64,000 nucleotides of DNA from Topomyia yanbarensis (Eukaryota > Arthropoda > Insecta > Diptera > Culicidae): assembly GCF_030247195.1 (NCBI RefSeq), contig NC_080671.1, positions 4,368,501-4,432,500 on the forward strand, written 5' to 3'. The notes beneath the pieces are model-generated. The model did not search any database. It was given only the letters and a program-made list of their open reading frames with translations, and was not told the origin of the DNA. Positions 1 to 12,079 of the stretch are shown here, one piece after another; within the stretch, counting starts at the first letter, position 1; each line of letters starts with the position of its first letter. The position numbers and the translations under genes are program-made.

Positions 1-139
1 GCAGTTTAGCTTTGCGTTCACTATCGGTCAAGAGAGGCTTTGAATTTAACACATATAAACTACATTCTAAACTTTTTTGAGGATCACAATAATTCTCCAT
101 AATTAAAGAATACTCATACAAATTTTTGCAGTATCAGGG

Positions 140-1015
140 TATTCGAGTAGGTTTACAAAGACTTTTGGGATTTTACAACATTATTGGTTCCGTACCAAAG
201 GCATAGTGGAAAATGCCTAATCTGGCATAACAGTGGCAGGTCTGATCTTGTCTGTTGACGGTCCCAAATGTGACGAAGATTGCTGAATCATTTTGCCATA
301 TCCGCAAAACGCTTGCCAGACAAAGATTTGTTGGTCGTTGCGGTTCGGTCCTTTCCGTACTTTGAATGCGTCTAGTTTGACACTTATCATTTTTTGCTCA
401 AAATGAATTACAACTTAAATCGAAATGTTAGATTGGTTGGCTCAATTCAGTCCTGGCCATGCTGTGCGCGAATAATAAATTAGACACACTAAATTGTTTG
501 TAACTATTTACCGTGTGGGTAGAAATGGGTAGCAACTCGGAATCGCACATTGAACAAAGAACATCATATAACCAAGCAAAGTGATGGAAGTTGCAAGAAA
601 TTCGGTTGATCGAACTCAAGAGTTAATCAAACATTTTGATTTAAATATATCAACTTATTTCAAGGAAAAACAATAAAACGTTTCGAGCTATACATATTTT
701 TAAGGACTCCGAACCAAAGCAAAAACCACAAAACTTGGCAAAATTTATATAAAGAAGTTATGTAGGAGTGGAAGTAGAAACTGTCGACAAAAATTCTTGT
801 TTGGCTAGCGATTCGTGAATAATGCAAGATGATTCAGCTATTCATGCTATCTGGGACCATCAACGGACAAATCTATAAGGATGAATGCCTCCACAATTCA
901 CTTCGGCACTTCGTCAGGCATCACGACAGCCCGACACTGTTTTGGACGTATTTTGCCTCTAACACTGTGTCCGGATCGTCCTAGACTGGCACAGAACCAA
1001 TGATATAGAGCCAAA
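140..1015. repeat. Dispersed repeat copy A (pairs with 5030-5985)
   Basis: This stretch and 5030-5985 are two diverged copies, in the same orientation, of one repeat. Both open with a block around 'gacttttgggattttacaa', both carry 'acaaagg/ggcatagtgga', 'acgcttgccagacaa' and 'gattcagctattcat', and both close near 'gaaccaat'. Inside each copy the motif 'gtctgttgaYggtccc' occurs once forward near the left end and once reversed near the right end, so the unit has inverted-repeat architecture. No transposase could be read in any frame. It is probably a non-autonomous DNA transposon; superfamily unknown. Confidence 0.6.
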
Positions 1016-1494
1016 AATTTAAATGGGAAAAATACTTGCATCCTGGAATTAATATCAATGATCAAATTCTCAATATACTAGAAAGATAATAGATTTTTTT
1101 CGGAAACCCCGGGTAATCGAATCCTTGGATAAAAGTGTCGGAGGTGCAAACTTCTGCTGCGCAGCTACTAGGCTAGTTGTCACTATTGTCACTATAGAAA
1201 GGCAAATAAAAGAACATTTTTGGCGTAAAAGCCAGATTAATTTGGGCAAGAGTTTATAAAGCTGGAAGATTTATGTCTGGTTGACAGGATTGTTTAAAAA
1301 ACTGAAAGAATCAAGTTTTAAAATCTTGGCATAGCTGGCTGATTTGAGTTGAAGCTAATACTAAGAAGCGATAAAGCACTTCAAAATCAATTAAAGCAAC
1401 CATGTCAGATGAGAAGCCGAATGGAACTGAACGGATTGCTTGTTTTTTTTTTATCTAAGAGTAGAGACTAGAGTAGAGCTTTTTGTTGTTGCTC

Positions 1495-2145
1495 AACATG
1501 TCGCACATTAAAAATGAAGTGCGCAAAAATGGCGAAGTGCTTTTTAAATTTATACCGCGAATGTTACACCCATCGGAAATAAGTTTGTGGAACCTTATTT
1601 TTTAGTTGCCAGTGACAGAAAACGAGGATCTTCTAACCGGAAACTGGACCAGAAAGTTGTATGTCTAATTAAGGAAACGAGTGTCACAATAATCCGACGT
1701 ATCAAGAAAATGAACAACATGAAGACCTACAAAAAAGTAGAAAACCACCAAACAAAGTGCAGAACAACTGCAAAGTGTTGCAGAAAGGGCCAGGAAATAG
1801 TACTCACATAATTTTGATCGACTGGATGAATGCAGTCAAAAACTCTTCCAGTCCGCAATGTTATACTTATTTTTGATGAAAAGTATTGGTATGGCAAGCA
1901 ATGTATTCTTGCAGTTTGAAGATATTCATTGTTGCACTAACGGTACTATAAATGCGGAAATTTATCGATCTAACTGTCTGCAGAAGAGGTTGCTGCCTTT
2001 ATATGAAAAGCATACTACCCCTTCATTGTTTTGACCGAATTTAGCGTTGGTGCACTACGCTAAATTAACTCTCATACGGCTAACTGAAATGGGTATAGAT
2101 TTTGTTGAAGAAGACCCTCATCGAACAATTTCGTCCTAAGACACG
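1495..2145 (+). pseudogene. Decayed mariner/Tc1-type (IS630 superfamily) transposase
   Basis: Reading the plus strand in shifting frames gives pieces that look like the catalytic half of an insect DDD/E transposase. They include a block reading GTINAEIYRSNCLQKRLLP near 1945-2000, then KHTTPSLF, a stop, and PNLALVHYA. In the family this last segment normally reads like FWPDLASxHY and carries the second catalytic Asp. Here the Trp codon is TGA and the Asp is Asn. An upstream piece around 1870 reads like IFDEKYWYGKQ and may hold the first catalytic Asp, in a different frame. Several stops and frame changes make it non-functional. Terminal inverted repeats were not located. Family recognition is from memory of conserved motifs, so the exact subgroup is not assigned. 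Confidence 0.6.
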
Positions 2146-2149
2146 TACT

Positions 2150-4160
2150 AAAGGGATTAACAAACCAATAATAATTGGATTAAAAACATTAATTGATACT
2201 GACGAATTTAATTAAATATTCCACAAAATATTTTTGGAAAAATATTCTCCTATCACTACATTGAGAACCGTGTTTAAAGCGTCATGAGGACTTTTGGAAA
2301 ATTGTGGGAAGGGGATCTTGTAACTTATCTCTAAGCCGAAATCCCATAGTTGTCAAATTACTTCATTTTAAAATGAAATAACTGTCTGAATTATTATGTG
2401 CTCATTTTTGGAAAGATGGTCCAAAATATGGATTAGAGACAATTTTTCGAATGGGAAACTAAGTTTGAATAGGTTGATTGTCTAAAAAAAACTTACTCAC
2501 CGAAAATTTACATACATTTCAACATTTACTGAAAATGTATTTTTTTAGATTGCGTAGAGTTTATACAAAAATTCAACATAATTAACAAAAATAACATTTC
2601 GGAAACTATTTGGAAGTTGATGATAAATGACGTCTACAGTTTGTCTCTAGCAGGTCAGCATCGGTTTTTATGAGCATTTGATTTTTTATGTATTATAAAC
2701 TATATGAATAGCCTCTAAGCAGGATTGGAATTAATAAATATTTCAATATATGTCAAGTTAGTGGCTATTAACGGTGTATATTTGAGTTCTGAGTTGAATG
2801 GCGTACTAAAATTTCGTGTACTAGGTACTAGGAATCGTTGTCAAGTTGTGAGCTTGAATAAAAAAGATAAGTAAAATCGTTGCTCGATAAATTTTTAACG
2901 GTCACGATCACATTCATTCGAAACTGCCAAATTTTGATGTTAAGTAACATTGAGAATTTCAAAACGTAAAACTGTTCATCTTCTCATAAAATAATTTTGG
3001 CAGTTAGAAGTAATTATAGAGAATTTACTCTTCAAGCAAATTTGGGTCGAGACTAATTGTCTCCAGCAAAGTTTTCGAAAATGCTATTTCAAACCGCTTT
3101 GCCGACTATTCAGAGTATCGAAATATAGTAGTGGAAAACCTTTACAGCAAGTTATTCTAATATTACTGTATTTGATAAATCTCTTCTGCGGTTAATAAAC
3201 AATAAATTCACATTGCCTTCAAGGTCTCCGAGTCTCCGAAGCTTACAAAAGGATATATTTAAAAATACTAGCTTTAAAAACATTCCCAAATATTAAACGG
3301 ACATGGGGTTTGCCCAGACACACAAAGAGTGTTTCCGTTTTTTGGAGCTAGCATCAATTCGGCGCTAGCTTAGTCCTGTCACTAAGTTAGTGTCAGATTC
3401 TGATGAGATGAAGTCGAAACGCAAATTCCATAACTAATTTAGTCATAGGTTTTTTGTTCTCAACTGGCAATAATTGTTTTAAACAATTTTCTCCGTAGTA
3501 CAGAAAAATAGTTTTTACCTAAATTTTTCGCCACTAAGGAGAAATATAGCATCATTATTTGTATCTCGATATTCCGTATTAATTAGGCCTTCATATTTTG
3601 AACAAAATTGATTAAAATGTCATTATCAACAACTGAAGGCACCAAGCCTCTTACAATTTTTGAAGAGTTAATTTTCCATAATTACCTTTATGAGAATTAA
3701 TCACTAAAATTATTATATCAGAGTATGCGCTGTTTTATATTGGAAAACTTCTAGAAGTTGTCAAACCTTCAAAGACAAGTATTATTAAATTAGGTGATCT
3801 TGAACGCTGAAATTTTTTTCGAACATTTATCTGATGTAGTATATCTTGAGGAAGCTAAAATATAAATACGCCACCGACAAAACGAGTTTTGTCAATCCGC
3901 CTTGAGAAATAAAAATGATATCAGGCCTTTTCGCTACATTTTTAAGTTATTCCAACCTATTCACGTGATATTAATCCCTTCATACCCATTTTGTTTATAA
4001 ACAACAATTTTTTTAAACAGGTAAAACGTTTGTGTTAGGCAAGATTTGATCACAAAAATAAATAATATTAGTAAATGCGTATATTCCCTTTCATTCATTT
4101 CGCTGGAGCAGTGTTGTCAGGTCAGTCTTCTCGAGCAAACCAAAAGTTCATAATGCCCCC
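2150..4160. other. AT-rich stretch without recognisable features
   Basis: About 2 kb of AT-rich DNA. No ORF of note, no clear terminal repeats and no match to the repeat families elsewhere in the window could be seen by eye. It may hold old transposon remnants that need a repeat library to find. Confidence 0.4.
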
Positions 4161-4165
4161 ATGAT

Positions 4166-4955
4166 CAGGGATGGGAATTATCATTCATTCGCATGATTCT
4201 TGGCGAATCCGTTCATTGCTTTAACAGCAGCCAGTCGTTCATTCACAATCCGACTAAAACTCTTCAAAAGAACACAACTGAACGTAGGTAGAGATGAACT
4301 TCCGAAGATGTGAGCCAGGTAAAAGAATGATACGTACTATGTTGAATGAAGAAGATCGTGTTCTTCATTCGCGGATTGAATCGGAAGATTGTACTGTAAA
4401 CATTCACAAGTGAATCAACTTTTAGTTCACAAATGAATGTGACATTGTATTCTCTGGTTGGGTTAGGTCAACTTTATAGTGCAAATGTACACTATAATCA
4501 ATGTTGAGAAGTAGATTGCACTACAATCCACTTGAAATTGATATTGTGATATGCACGGAATCGTTTTAAGAAGTTATTTTTTTTTCCAGCACATTGCAAA
4601 CTACTTACTCAACAATAAGAGATCACCAAGTGAAAATTTCATAGGTCTATAAACAAGAACGACAAGTTTTTTTATTAGAACGATCCTCTGAATGTTTTGA
4701 AATGAATCTTTGCGAATGAAAGATTGCATTCATTTGCGATCCTTTCTGCTTTCATTCAAAACACTACGTATGCGGTGGAGAATGAATCATAGCCGGGCGC
4801 TGTCACTTTTTTTCAGTTTTGTATTTTGCTTCTCGCTTTCGTATGAACGCGTAACTCTGCACAAGAAGGGTTGCCGAGATCGGGTTTCACAGTAAGAGCA
4901 CGTTGGTGAATGATTTCAAATTGATCGTTTCGTGAAATGATTTTTCCCATGCCTG
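4166..4955. mobile_element. hAT-type non-autonomous element, 790 bp
   Basis: The left end reads CAGGGATGGGAATTATCAT and the reverse complement of the right end reads CAGGCATGGGAAAAATCAT, an imperfect terminal inverted repeat of about 19 bp. The 8 bp outside both ends are identical (cccatgat at 4158-4165 and 4956-4963). CAGRG-type ends with an 8-bp duplication are the signature of the hAT superfamily. The interior is rich in 'attcattcgc' motifs in both orientations and encodes no transposase, so movement would depend on a transposase supplied elsewhere. The perfect duplication suggests the insertion is not very old. Confidence 0.85.
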
Positions 4956-5029
4956 CCCATGATCATGGTACACTGTTGTAAATATTCTAGGAGAATTGTA
5001 GTAAACATTGGAAGGAAAAAATTAAGCAG

Positions 5030-5985
5030 CTTAAATTGGTTTACGAAGACTTTTGGGATTTTACAATATTATTGGTTTCCACTATGCCTTTGGTTTGTCG
5101 CCCCAAAGGCATAGTGGAAGATGTTAAATTCGGCCATAACAGTGACAGGCCTGATCGTGAAACCTCGGAAAGCAGAATTTGGTGGAGGTTGTTTTAGAAA
5201 TTTGTCTGTTGATGGTCCCTAAAGTGCTGAAGAGTTGAACCATTTAGTCATACCCGCAAAACGCTTGCCAGACAATGATTTGTTGGTCGTAACGGCTCGG
5301 TCCTTTTCGAATTTCAAACCCGTATAATTCAAAACGTATCAATATTTTTGCTCAAAATATTGAAACTTGAATCGAAATGTTAGATCGACAATTGAATTGT
5401 TTCAATTCAGTCCTGGCCATACTGTGTGCGAAGAATAAATTTGACGTATTGAATTATTTGTAAATATTTACCACGTGGATAAAAAATGATTAGTAGCATC
5501 TCGGAATCACACATTGAATCGTGTTCCTTGCAATCAAAAACCTCATACATCCAAGCGAAGTAATGGTAGTTGCAGGAAATACGGAACTGCAAGACCAGGA
5601 TGGTGTTCAACATTTCGACTAAAGCTTCAATTTATTTGGAGGAAAAACAATAAAACGTTTTGATCTACACAAAGTTCTTATGACGCCTAACCATAGCAAA
5701 CACCCCCAACACTTTGGCAAAATTCACACAAAGAAGCTATACAGGCGTGGAAGAAGAAACTGACGACAAAAAAATGTTGTTTGGCTAGCGATCCGCGGAT
5801 AATGCAAGATGATTCAGCTATTCATCATATCTGGGACCGTCAACGGACAAATCTATAAGGATCGACTGTGGCACTTCTTCGGGAATCACGACAGCTGTTA
5901 CTGTTTTGGACGGGTACGGCCGCTTACACTGTGTCCGGTTCGTACTCGACTGGTAGTGAACCAATAATATTATTTTTGTACTATA
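5030..5985. repeat. Dispersed repeat copy B (pairs with 140-1015)
   Basis: Second copy of the repeat described for 140-1015. It is slightly longer and contains 'cctcggaaagcagaatttgg', absent from copy A. The left end ('aatattattggtttccacta') and the reverse of the right end ('aatattattggttcacta') match, giving a possible terminal inverted repeat of about 18 bp. No coding capacity recognised. Confidence 0.6.
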
Positions 5986-6059
5986 CTCTGGACCTATCGA
6001 GAAGTGAATTAACCCTTTTATGCCCAACATTTTTCTAGCGCATTGAACTGTTGGGGTCA

Positions 6060-6780
6060 AGAAAGAGGAAATATTTTTTTATCAAGGTATGTGCTTTCCT
6101 TGAAGTGCTAGAAGCTGCTTAACTTTTACTCTTAGAATTTTTACAATAGTCCAATTGCTTGGAAAATATAGTCGAAAACAGTCGAAATTGATAGGATGTA
6201 TCAGTTTTCAATAATTCATTTTTTACCTTTAACTTAAACTGTCACTGGCAGCACTGCTCCATAGGAATACAATCGCACTTATTGTAATATCTTTCGTTCT
6301 ACGGATGATCTTCCATTTATTAGAGCTCACCTCGCAAGTACTAGTCCCAAATATAATTATTACAATATGTATACAAACACGGTTAATTCCAGCAATTTAC
6401 AACAGTAGTCGACCAAACCAAGGGTTTGTGCGATGGTGCTAAAACAAACTCGTCAACATTGCTGATTATTATAATAAATTTGAGACAACCTTAAATTATT
6501 CTTTTTCAATCTTTTTCGAACGGATTTACGAACTTATTCCCTTCATTTTCAAGTGCGGTGAAAAAAGTTCAGAATTGGTTGTATTGCATCGATCAAGCTG
6601 TTTGATTACATAAACTCTCAGGCGCCAGAATTTAACAAAAACGGAACAATTCGGATTATAGTTGTTTGCAAACAGATCCATAAAACTCCCAAAAAACAAC
6701 AACGAACTTTAAAGCAAAGCAAAAACCGATGAACAGATCAAGGTCAGCCGTTTGTTTACGAAGTTCAACCACCACAAATC
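6060..6780. other. AT-rich stretch without recognisable features
   Basis: No ORF, repeat family or RNA gene was recognised here. If the minus-strand exon ending at 7035 is real, this is the beginning of its downstream intron. Confidence 0.4.
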
Positions 6781-7034
6781 ATAGCCACCTAGGATGAACC
6801 AACACGTTGCCAGAAGTAGTTCCCTCGTAAATACTGGAACATGTTAAGTTTATATTGTAGCTAGCTGCAAATGGCGAGAACTTCTCGTGCGGTAAACTGA
6901 TAACTGACTGACATATACTAGCGAATAGGGTAGGTCTGTCAAAGCGTGCCTGGTGCAAAATCAAAATCGGCCTGCTTGGCACTGCATTTGTTTGGTGCAT
7001 AGCTGTATAGAGCAACGCTCAAGCTCTCACATAC

Positions 7035-7196
7035 CTTCCACGGCGTTGCTGGTAGGTCCCATGGTGCTGCACTCACTGCGCTGCGCCAGCTGCTTTTCCT
7101 GCTACTCTGGTTCTTTGACGTAGGTAGATCGATTGATCGTGTTTCACCTTGCTTCTTAGGCTTAGTCGCCGTAGTTTCTCTTCTATACTGTTACTT
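7035..7196 (-). CDS. Candidate first coding exon of an unidentified host gene (5' UTR plus 9 codons)
   Basis: On the minus strand a strong splice acceptor (T-rich tract, then gattgttcag) ends at 7197. The next 162 bp end at a good donor, G|GTATGTGAG, after 7035. Inside, an ATG at 7062-7060 sits in strong context (agcaccATGGga, A at -3 and G at +4) and opens MGPTSNAVE before the donor, leaving one base of the next codon (phase 1). The 134 bases ahead of the ATG would be 5' leader spliced to an upstream non-coding exon. A different frame is also open through the donor but has no ATG. The protein was not recognised and no downstream exon was found below 7035; the rest may lie outside the window. 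Seen: acceptor, ATG, donor and their order. Inferred: that they are used. Confidence 0.45.
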
Positions 7197-7199
7197 CTG

Positions 7200-8800
7200 A
7201 ACAATCAACACCCAAAAAACAAAAAAAAACACTTAAACGTACCACCAAAACGATCGCTTGGTATAAAATGAGTCGAGTAATTGCTCTGGTTTTTCCTCTC
7301 TTTCGCGGGTGCTTCAATTAGCTTCACTAACAATTTGCATTAAAGCCTTCCAACACTGCTGTTTTTGGCTAATCATTTGTTTGCCTGTTTGAATAATTGC
7401 TGTTAACGACCACCAAATGGTTGCTCTTCATTTTTATACTGCTTTCAGCAGTCTTTGCGAAGATTCTGCAAGAAATGATGCACGGGCAACAATTATTATT
7501 CGAGTATGGATACGATTATTCCACTAATTATTGCATATTCTAATCGAAAACGGTAAGCAAAGTTGCGCGGAACTGAAAAGAAGCCGAAGCAAAGCCTACT
7601 ACAACTGAACTGGGCGGTGTAGCAATGGAATAAAACTTGAGATTCTCATCTTGCAGGGGCTAGATGTGACTTGATTTCTGTTGTTCCCATAGTTACCAAA
7701 CTGGTTTTACATGCATGAATGATATTAATAATATCGCTTGCTCGGTAGTTGTGCGAGTCGCGAGATGTGACCGATACACGAACAACAGACCGGCGAACGA
7801 ACGAACGAGATTTTCTAGCGGAATTGAAAGCTAAAAACCAATACGAGATGAACATAACAACAAAAGCAAAGTGAGAAAAAAAAACCTTGACATCTCCAGT
7901 CTCGTGTTAGCGGGGTGGGAAAGGGACAGGGACGGGGTAATATCAAAACAAGCTTTTACGCTGCGTGTATTCCAGTTTGCTGGGAATACGTGACGTCGTA
8001 CGTTTCTGGGGTCAAAAGAGGTAGATTAGCCGCACTGATAGGTGATGAATGCATTGAAGGAAATGACAGTCAATTGTAAAACTTCATCGAATGCCGGTGT
8101 GATTGCATTGATCGGAAGCTTTACAGCTCACTATTGACCTGGAAGCATGAACGAAATCTTGACGACGTTTAAATTTACTACCGAAAAATTGAAACGGCGA
8201 TATTTAGCATAAAATTAAAAATCACATAGCGTTACTTCTGAGAAGTTAAATCCTTAAATTTAGTTAAATTAGTAGAAATTTACAATGAAAACGGATATTA
8301 CATACACCTTAAATGTATACTTGGATATAATATTAGATTTCGCCAAACCTCAAGTATTCTATAAAAGGAATTCTGAGAATAATTTTGCAAAAAGAGATTA
8401 GAAAAGAGCGAACGATGTAAACAAACTGATGATAAGACGTGAGCATACAAATGAAGGCAAATTTATCAGCAGCGTGGCAATGATTCTCAAGCGTGTACTG
8501 AATGAAAGTAAAACAAGATTTTACCAACTGAATCGTTGCAACAATAGTATAATGAATCTACGTATGCAGGTTATAAAAAAAGAGTGGCGCATCCAGTTTG
8601 GCAACCCAGTTTTGATACGGTAGTCGGTCGAAACGAGTTGTCTGTTTTATATTTATACACACATAGTTTAATTGCAAACTGCCCCACACGATCGTTCGAT
8701 CCAGCATTACGTGGAATTGATCGTTCACGTTTTGCGCGAGTGATTTTGAAAACAAAATAAAAGCGAAACGCCGAAAAAAAACAACTGCTTAGCCTTGCTA
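7200..8800. other. Low-repeat stretch, putative intron or upstream region
   Basis: This region lacks the dispersed repeats found elsewhere. It contains a TATAAAA on the plus strand near 7262 but no convincing gene. If the 7035-7196 exon is real, it is intronic or upstream sequence of that gene. Confidence 0.35.
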
Positions 8801-8809
8801 CTACTTCAG

Positions 8810-9400
8810 CTTCCTAACAGCAAACCAATACGAAACTCCGCAACAAATTAACACTAATTCTGCACCTTAATATTGATCCAATCTTGCACTGGATTGAACC
8901 GATTCTCGAGAATACTTGGCACCACAATTTGTTTTGCTTGAATAAGTCTCGCTTCTGAACCCGGCGTTTGGGACAAATCAAAAACACTGACTGAATCGTG
9001 CGATCCACGGTCACAAGATTTTGTATTGCCTTTCCTAGCCTCGAAGATTATAATCCCGTGTGCTAAATTCACGACACTTTAAAACGACACTCCGGGCGAT
9101 ACTAACTTGCGGTTGGTCGTAGGGAGCAAGCCAGCAAGCAAGCACAGCCAGGCAGGTCCGGATTACGAAAGTATGTATGTAAACGAATAAAGTAGTAGCG
9201 AAAACGCGCGCGCGAAGGTAAATCAACACATAACAACAAATCGCCATGTCCGTCCGTCTGTTTGTACGGCGCTGATTGTCTGTGAGAGACTTGATTCGCA
9301 CGACGCCGATGATGGTAGGTATGTGTGCGGCTCTACCACATTGTGGGTGACAGGGAATGGGAAGGCGGGTGATCACTATGCAGTCACGTAACATACGCGG
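8810..9400 (-). promoter_or_regulatory. Promoter/leader-like island, minus strand
   Basis: GC-richer than its surroundings and free of repeats. On the minus strand it carries two overlapping arthropod initiator cores (TCAGTCAGT at 8994-8986), and upstream sequence in the purine-rich 'aaagtgtcgtgaattt' style seen in mosquito 5' leaders. It lies 1.8 kb upstream, in minus-strand sense, of the acceptor at 7196, so it could hold an alternative first exon. No unambiguous donor was found. The call rests on composition and initiator motifs only. Confidence 0.3.
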
Positions 9401-10320
9401 GTACTACATACAATTTCATGCAATGTAGTTGTGTGAAAAGCGTCAACAAGTCGCGAAGCGATGATTTGATTTTTCAACATACAAACAAACGCGAAACAAC
9501 TAAAACTGTAGTTACCATCCAGTTAAAACATCGAAAGTGCCGAGCGAGAAACTTTCCGTGTTTGTTGAATGCGATGTGTGTTCTGGTGGGTGTAGTGCTC
9601 ATGCGCGCTACTCGGACACCGGTTACTATGATCGGTTGGGTGTGTGGGTGTGCAATCGAAGCGGTGACGTTAGTGAACGAACGGACGGCAGGCTACAGGG
9701 AGTGCACAGTGACGCTCACGATTTTCGTGAATGGGGAAATCCCTACGCTTTGGGTTTTGCCCAACAGCTTTCCCGGTTTCGCTCTCGAACTGGATGCGAC
9801 CATAGTAGAGCAAGTGTAACTGTCCTGTCTTAATCGGGAAGAGTGAGAGCGACTAATATTGATTATCTTAGGTCGCCGCCGCATGCTGCTGGGGTGGTGA
9901 TCAGACTCGATGGGGGCTTGTTTGGGTGTGGAACCATGTGTGTGAGTGTCAGTTATGGTTAAGGCGCTTGGGGTTTTCCAGCGCAGGTGGTTTGACCCGA
10001 AACAGGTTCCAGGATTTGTTTTGATTATAATTTTAGAACCGTTTGAGTAGACAGATCAGGCGCAGCAATTGAGTCTGATAAAAAGTGGGAAAGTGCGATA
10101 ATGGGGGGATAGTTGCGTCATTCGGAGAATGCAGACAGGTGTTTTTGCAAGTCATTAATGAGACAGGTATGTATATGGTCGCGTACCGGCACGCCGTCGG
10201 ATGACCCACGTTTTCGGTTTATCAGGGAACATGGGAAACTTGGGATGAACCAATGAATGGTGGGCGATGATTGTGGATTAAGGTGTTTCCAGTGGGCAGG
10301 TGCGGATGAAAATAATTATA
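9400..10320. other. GC-richer, repeat-free continuation of the island
   Basis: A plus-strand frame open from 9418 to 9819 (133 codons) crosses this region but resembles no known family and has no visible splice signals, so it is not called as a gene. The composition (gggtgg, gagag and gtgtgtg motifs) is promoter-like. No core promoter elements were placed with confidence. Confidence 0.3.
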
Positions 10321-11029
10321 TCAAAGATTTCATTTGACGTTTCGTGCGTTATCTCGTATTTAGTAAAAACCAGTTATAATTTATGGGTGGAGACTCCAAA
10401 AGATAAACTGGGCATTTAAGCTAGCTTTGTTATCTTGGTGATTCGCATCTCTTTGAACCATGCAAATCAAGAAGGAATTGTTCATTTATTTATTAACTTA
10501 ATTTATTTTTCGATAATTCAAAGCAAAGCGCTTAAAACTAATTGTTTTAACGAAAAGATTAATATAATTGATCATTTAATTGTGTAAAATTTCTATTTAT
10601 TAAGCACATAGATAAGATGAATACTGCTTAGATAGCATCATAATTTTTTTGCATTTTCCGTGCACTTTGATTTAGTTTTTGGTAAGGTGAAGAACTGCTG
10701 CGCCAAATTAGTATGTACTTCATTTGGCCTTAACTTGCTCGTATTGATATCAGAGCTGCTCAATTTCAATACGTTTGTTTGAACTTGAAGAAGGAACAAA
10801 TCTCAATTCATGCCCTACTATGTTCAATTCACAGTTATTCGTTGCATTATTTATTCAAACAGCCGCACTGCTCAATAATTTTCCATTCCTTTTGAATGTC
10901 ATTGACCCTGTGAATATCTCTCTACTCTACATAAAACATGTCAACATTTAACCTAAACTGGCCTCTACAGAGCAGATGACAGCGTATCCCATTTGCCAAG
11001 TTCTGTTTACCCATTTTTTTGTTTCGAAA

Positions 11030-11530
11030 AATGTTTTGAATCAACTTTTTTACTTTGTATCAACATTCAATCAGTTAGAGATTACTAAGTAGGGAAAATT
11101 ATGAAAACTTGGAGCTAGAGTACTCAAGTGAGAGCAAGGCTCTGAAATATACAGATCGGAAAACTAGAAGTCATTAGATACAAGTATAAAACCATACGGG
11201 CTAACCTTTTGTCTTCTGTTGGCAGGAGTCGAGCTTAGGCAGCATAACTACGAATCACGCAAGTCTACCAACATGTCTCCTGATAGACAGATTTGTACCT
11301 CTTTACCGTGGGAACAGACCTAAGCTGGACTCCTGCCAACAGAAGACAAAAGTTTAGCCCGTATAGTTTTATACTTGTATCTAATGACCTCTAGTTTTTC
11401 GATCTGTATATTTCACATCCTTGCTCTCACTTGAGTACTATGGCTCTAAATTTTTATAACTTTCCCCATCCAGTAATCTCTATCTAATTGAATGTCGTTA
11501 AAAAGTAAAAACGAAAATATGACTACATTC
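11030..11530. mobile_element. Foldback element with arms of about 200 bp
   Basis: The left half (for example 'gtactcaagtgagagcaagg', 'atatacagatcg', 'gttggcaggagtc') reappears reversed in the right half ('gactcctgccaac', 'cgatctgtatat', 'ccttgctctcacttgagtac'). The arms extend through 'acattcaat' near the left end and 'attgaatgt' near the right, around a spacer of roughly 80 bp near 11240-11320. Transcribed, it would form a long hairpin. Related partial copies lie at 25045-25500 and near 40064-40300. No ORF. Confidence 0.75.
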
Positions 11531-12079
11531 AGTCAGTCGAAATAGTTTTGAATGAACTTTTCTGTAAATCGTCGAGGTAAGTAAACCACTTTGCATCATT
11601 CCGCGGATGGATCTATATTTTACTTTTACATCAAAATGGGAAAGTGCACCAAGATAAAAATTGCGCGGCATTCGAGAGATCCATTACAAATGAGTATAAA
11701 TCGGATACACAACGGAATAACAAGGTATGCAGCATACAAGAAATACGGCATTCTCATCTCCACGGACCGAAAAAATTTAAAAAAATATGCAAGCCGCTCA
11801 ACGGCGAAATTTAAAAATGCAGCGTGATTATGAAAAAGGCACGCGAACACAAGAGAGAAGAAACAGAAGAATAAAAGAAGAACGCGGATTGAGAAAGATA
11901 AAAATGTAATTAATTACACAATTAAAAATGCCAAAGATCAACTCACAAAACGGAAAAATGTATTGGTGTACAACAAATTCACTCGAACATCGTCCGTGGT
12001 TAATTCCATGACCGCTCCTTGTTAGGAACTCTTAGATATTTCTAAAAAGATATACATTGTAACTTTGTATACGGAAAAA

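Noticed and set aside
7262..7268. TATAAAA on the plus strand as a promoter
   Set aside because: No initiator at the right distance, no plus-strand gene downstream and AT-rich surroundings make chance likely.
9418..9819. 133-codon plus-strand frame
   Set aside because: No family resemblance, overlaps another open frame in the same GC-richer island, and lacks gene signals.
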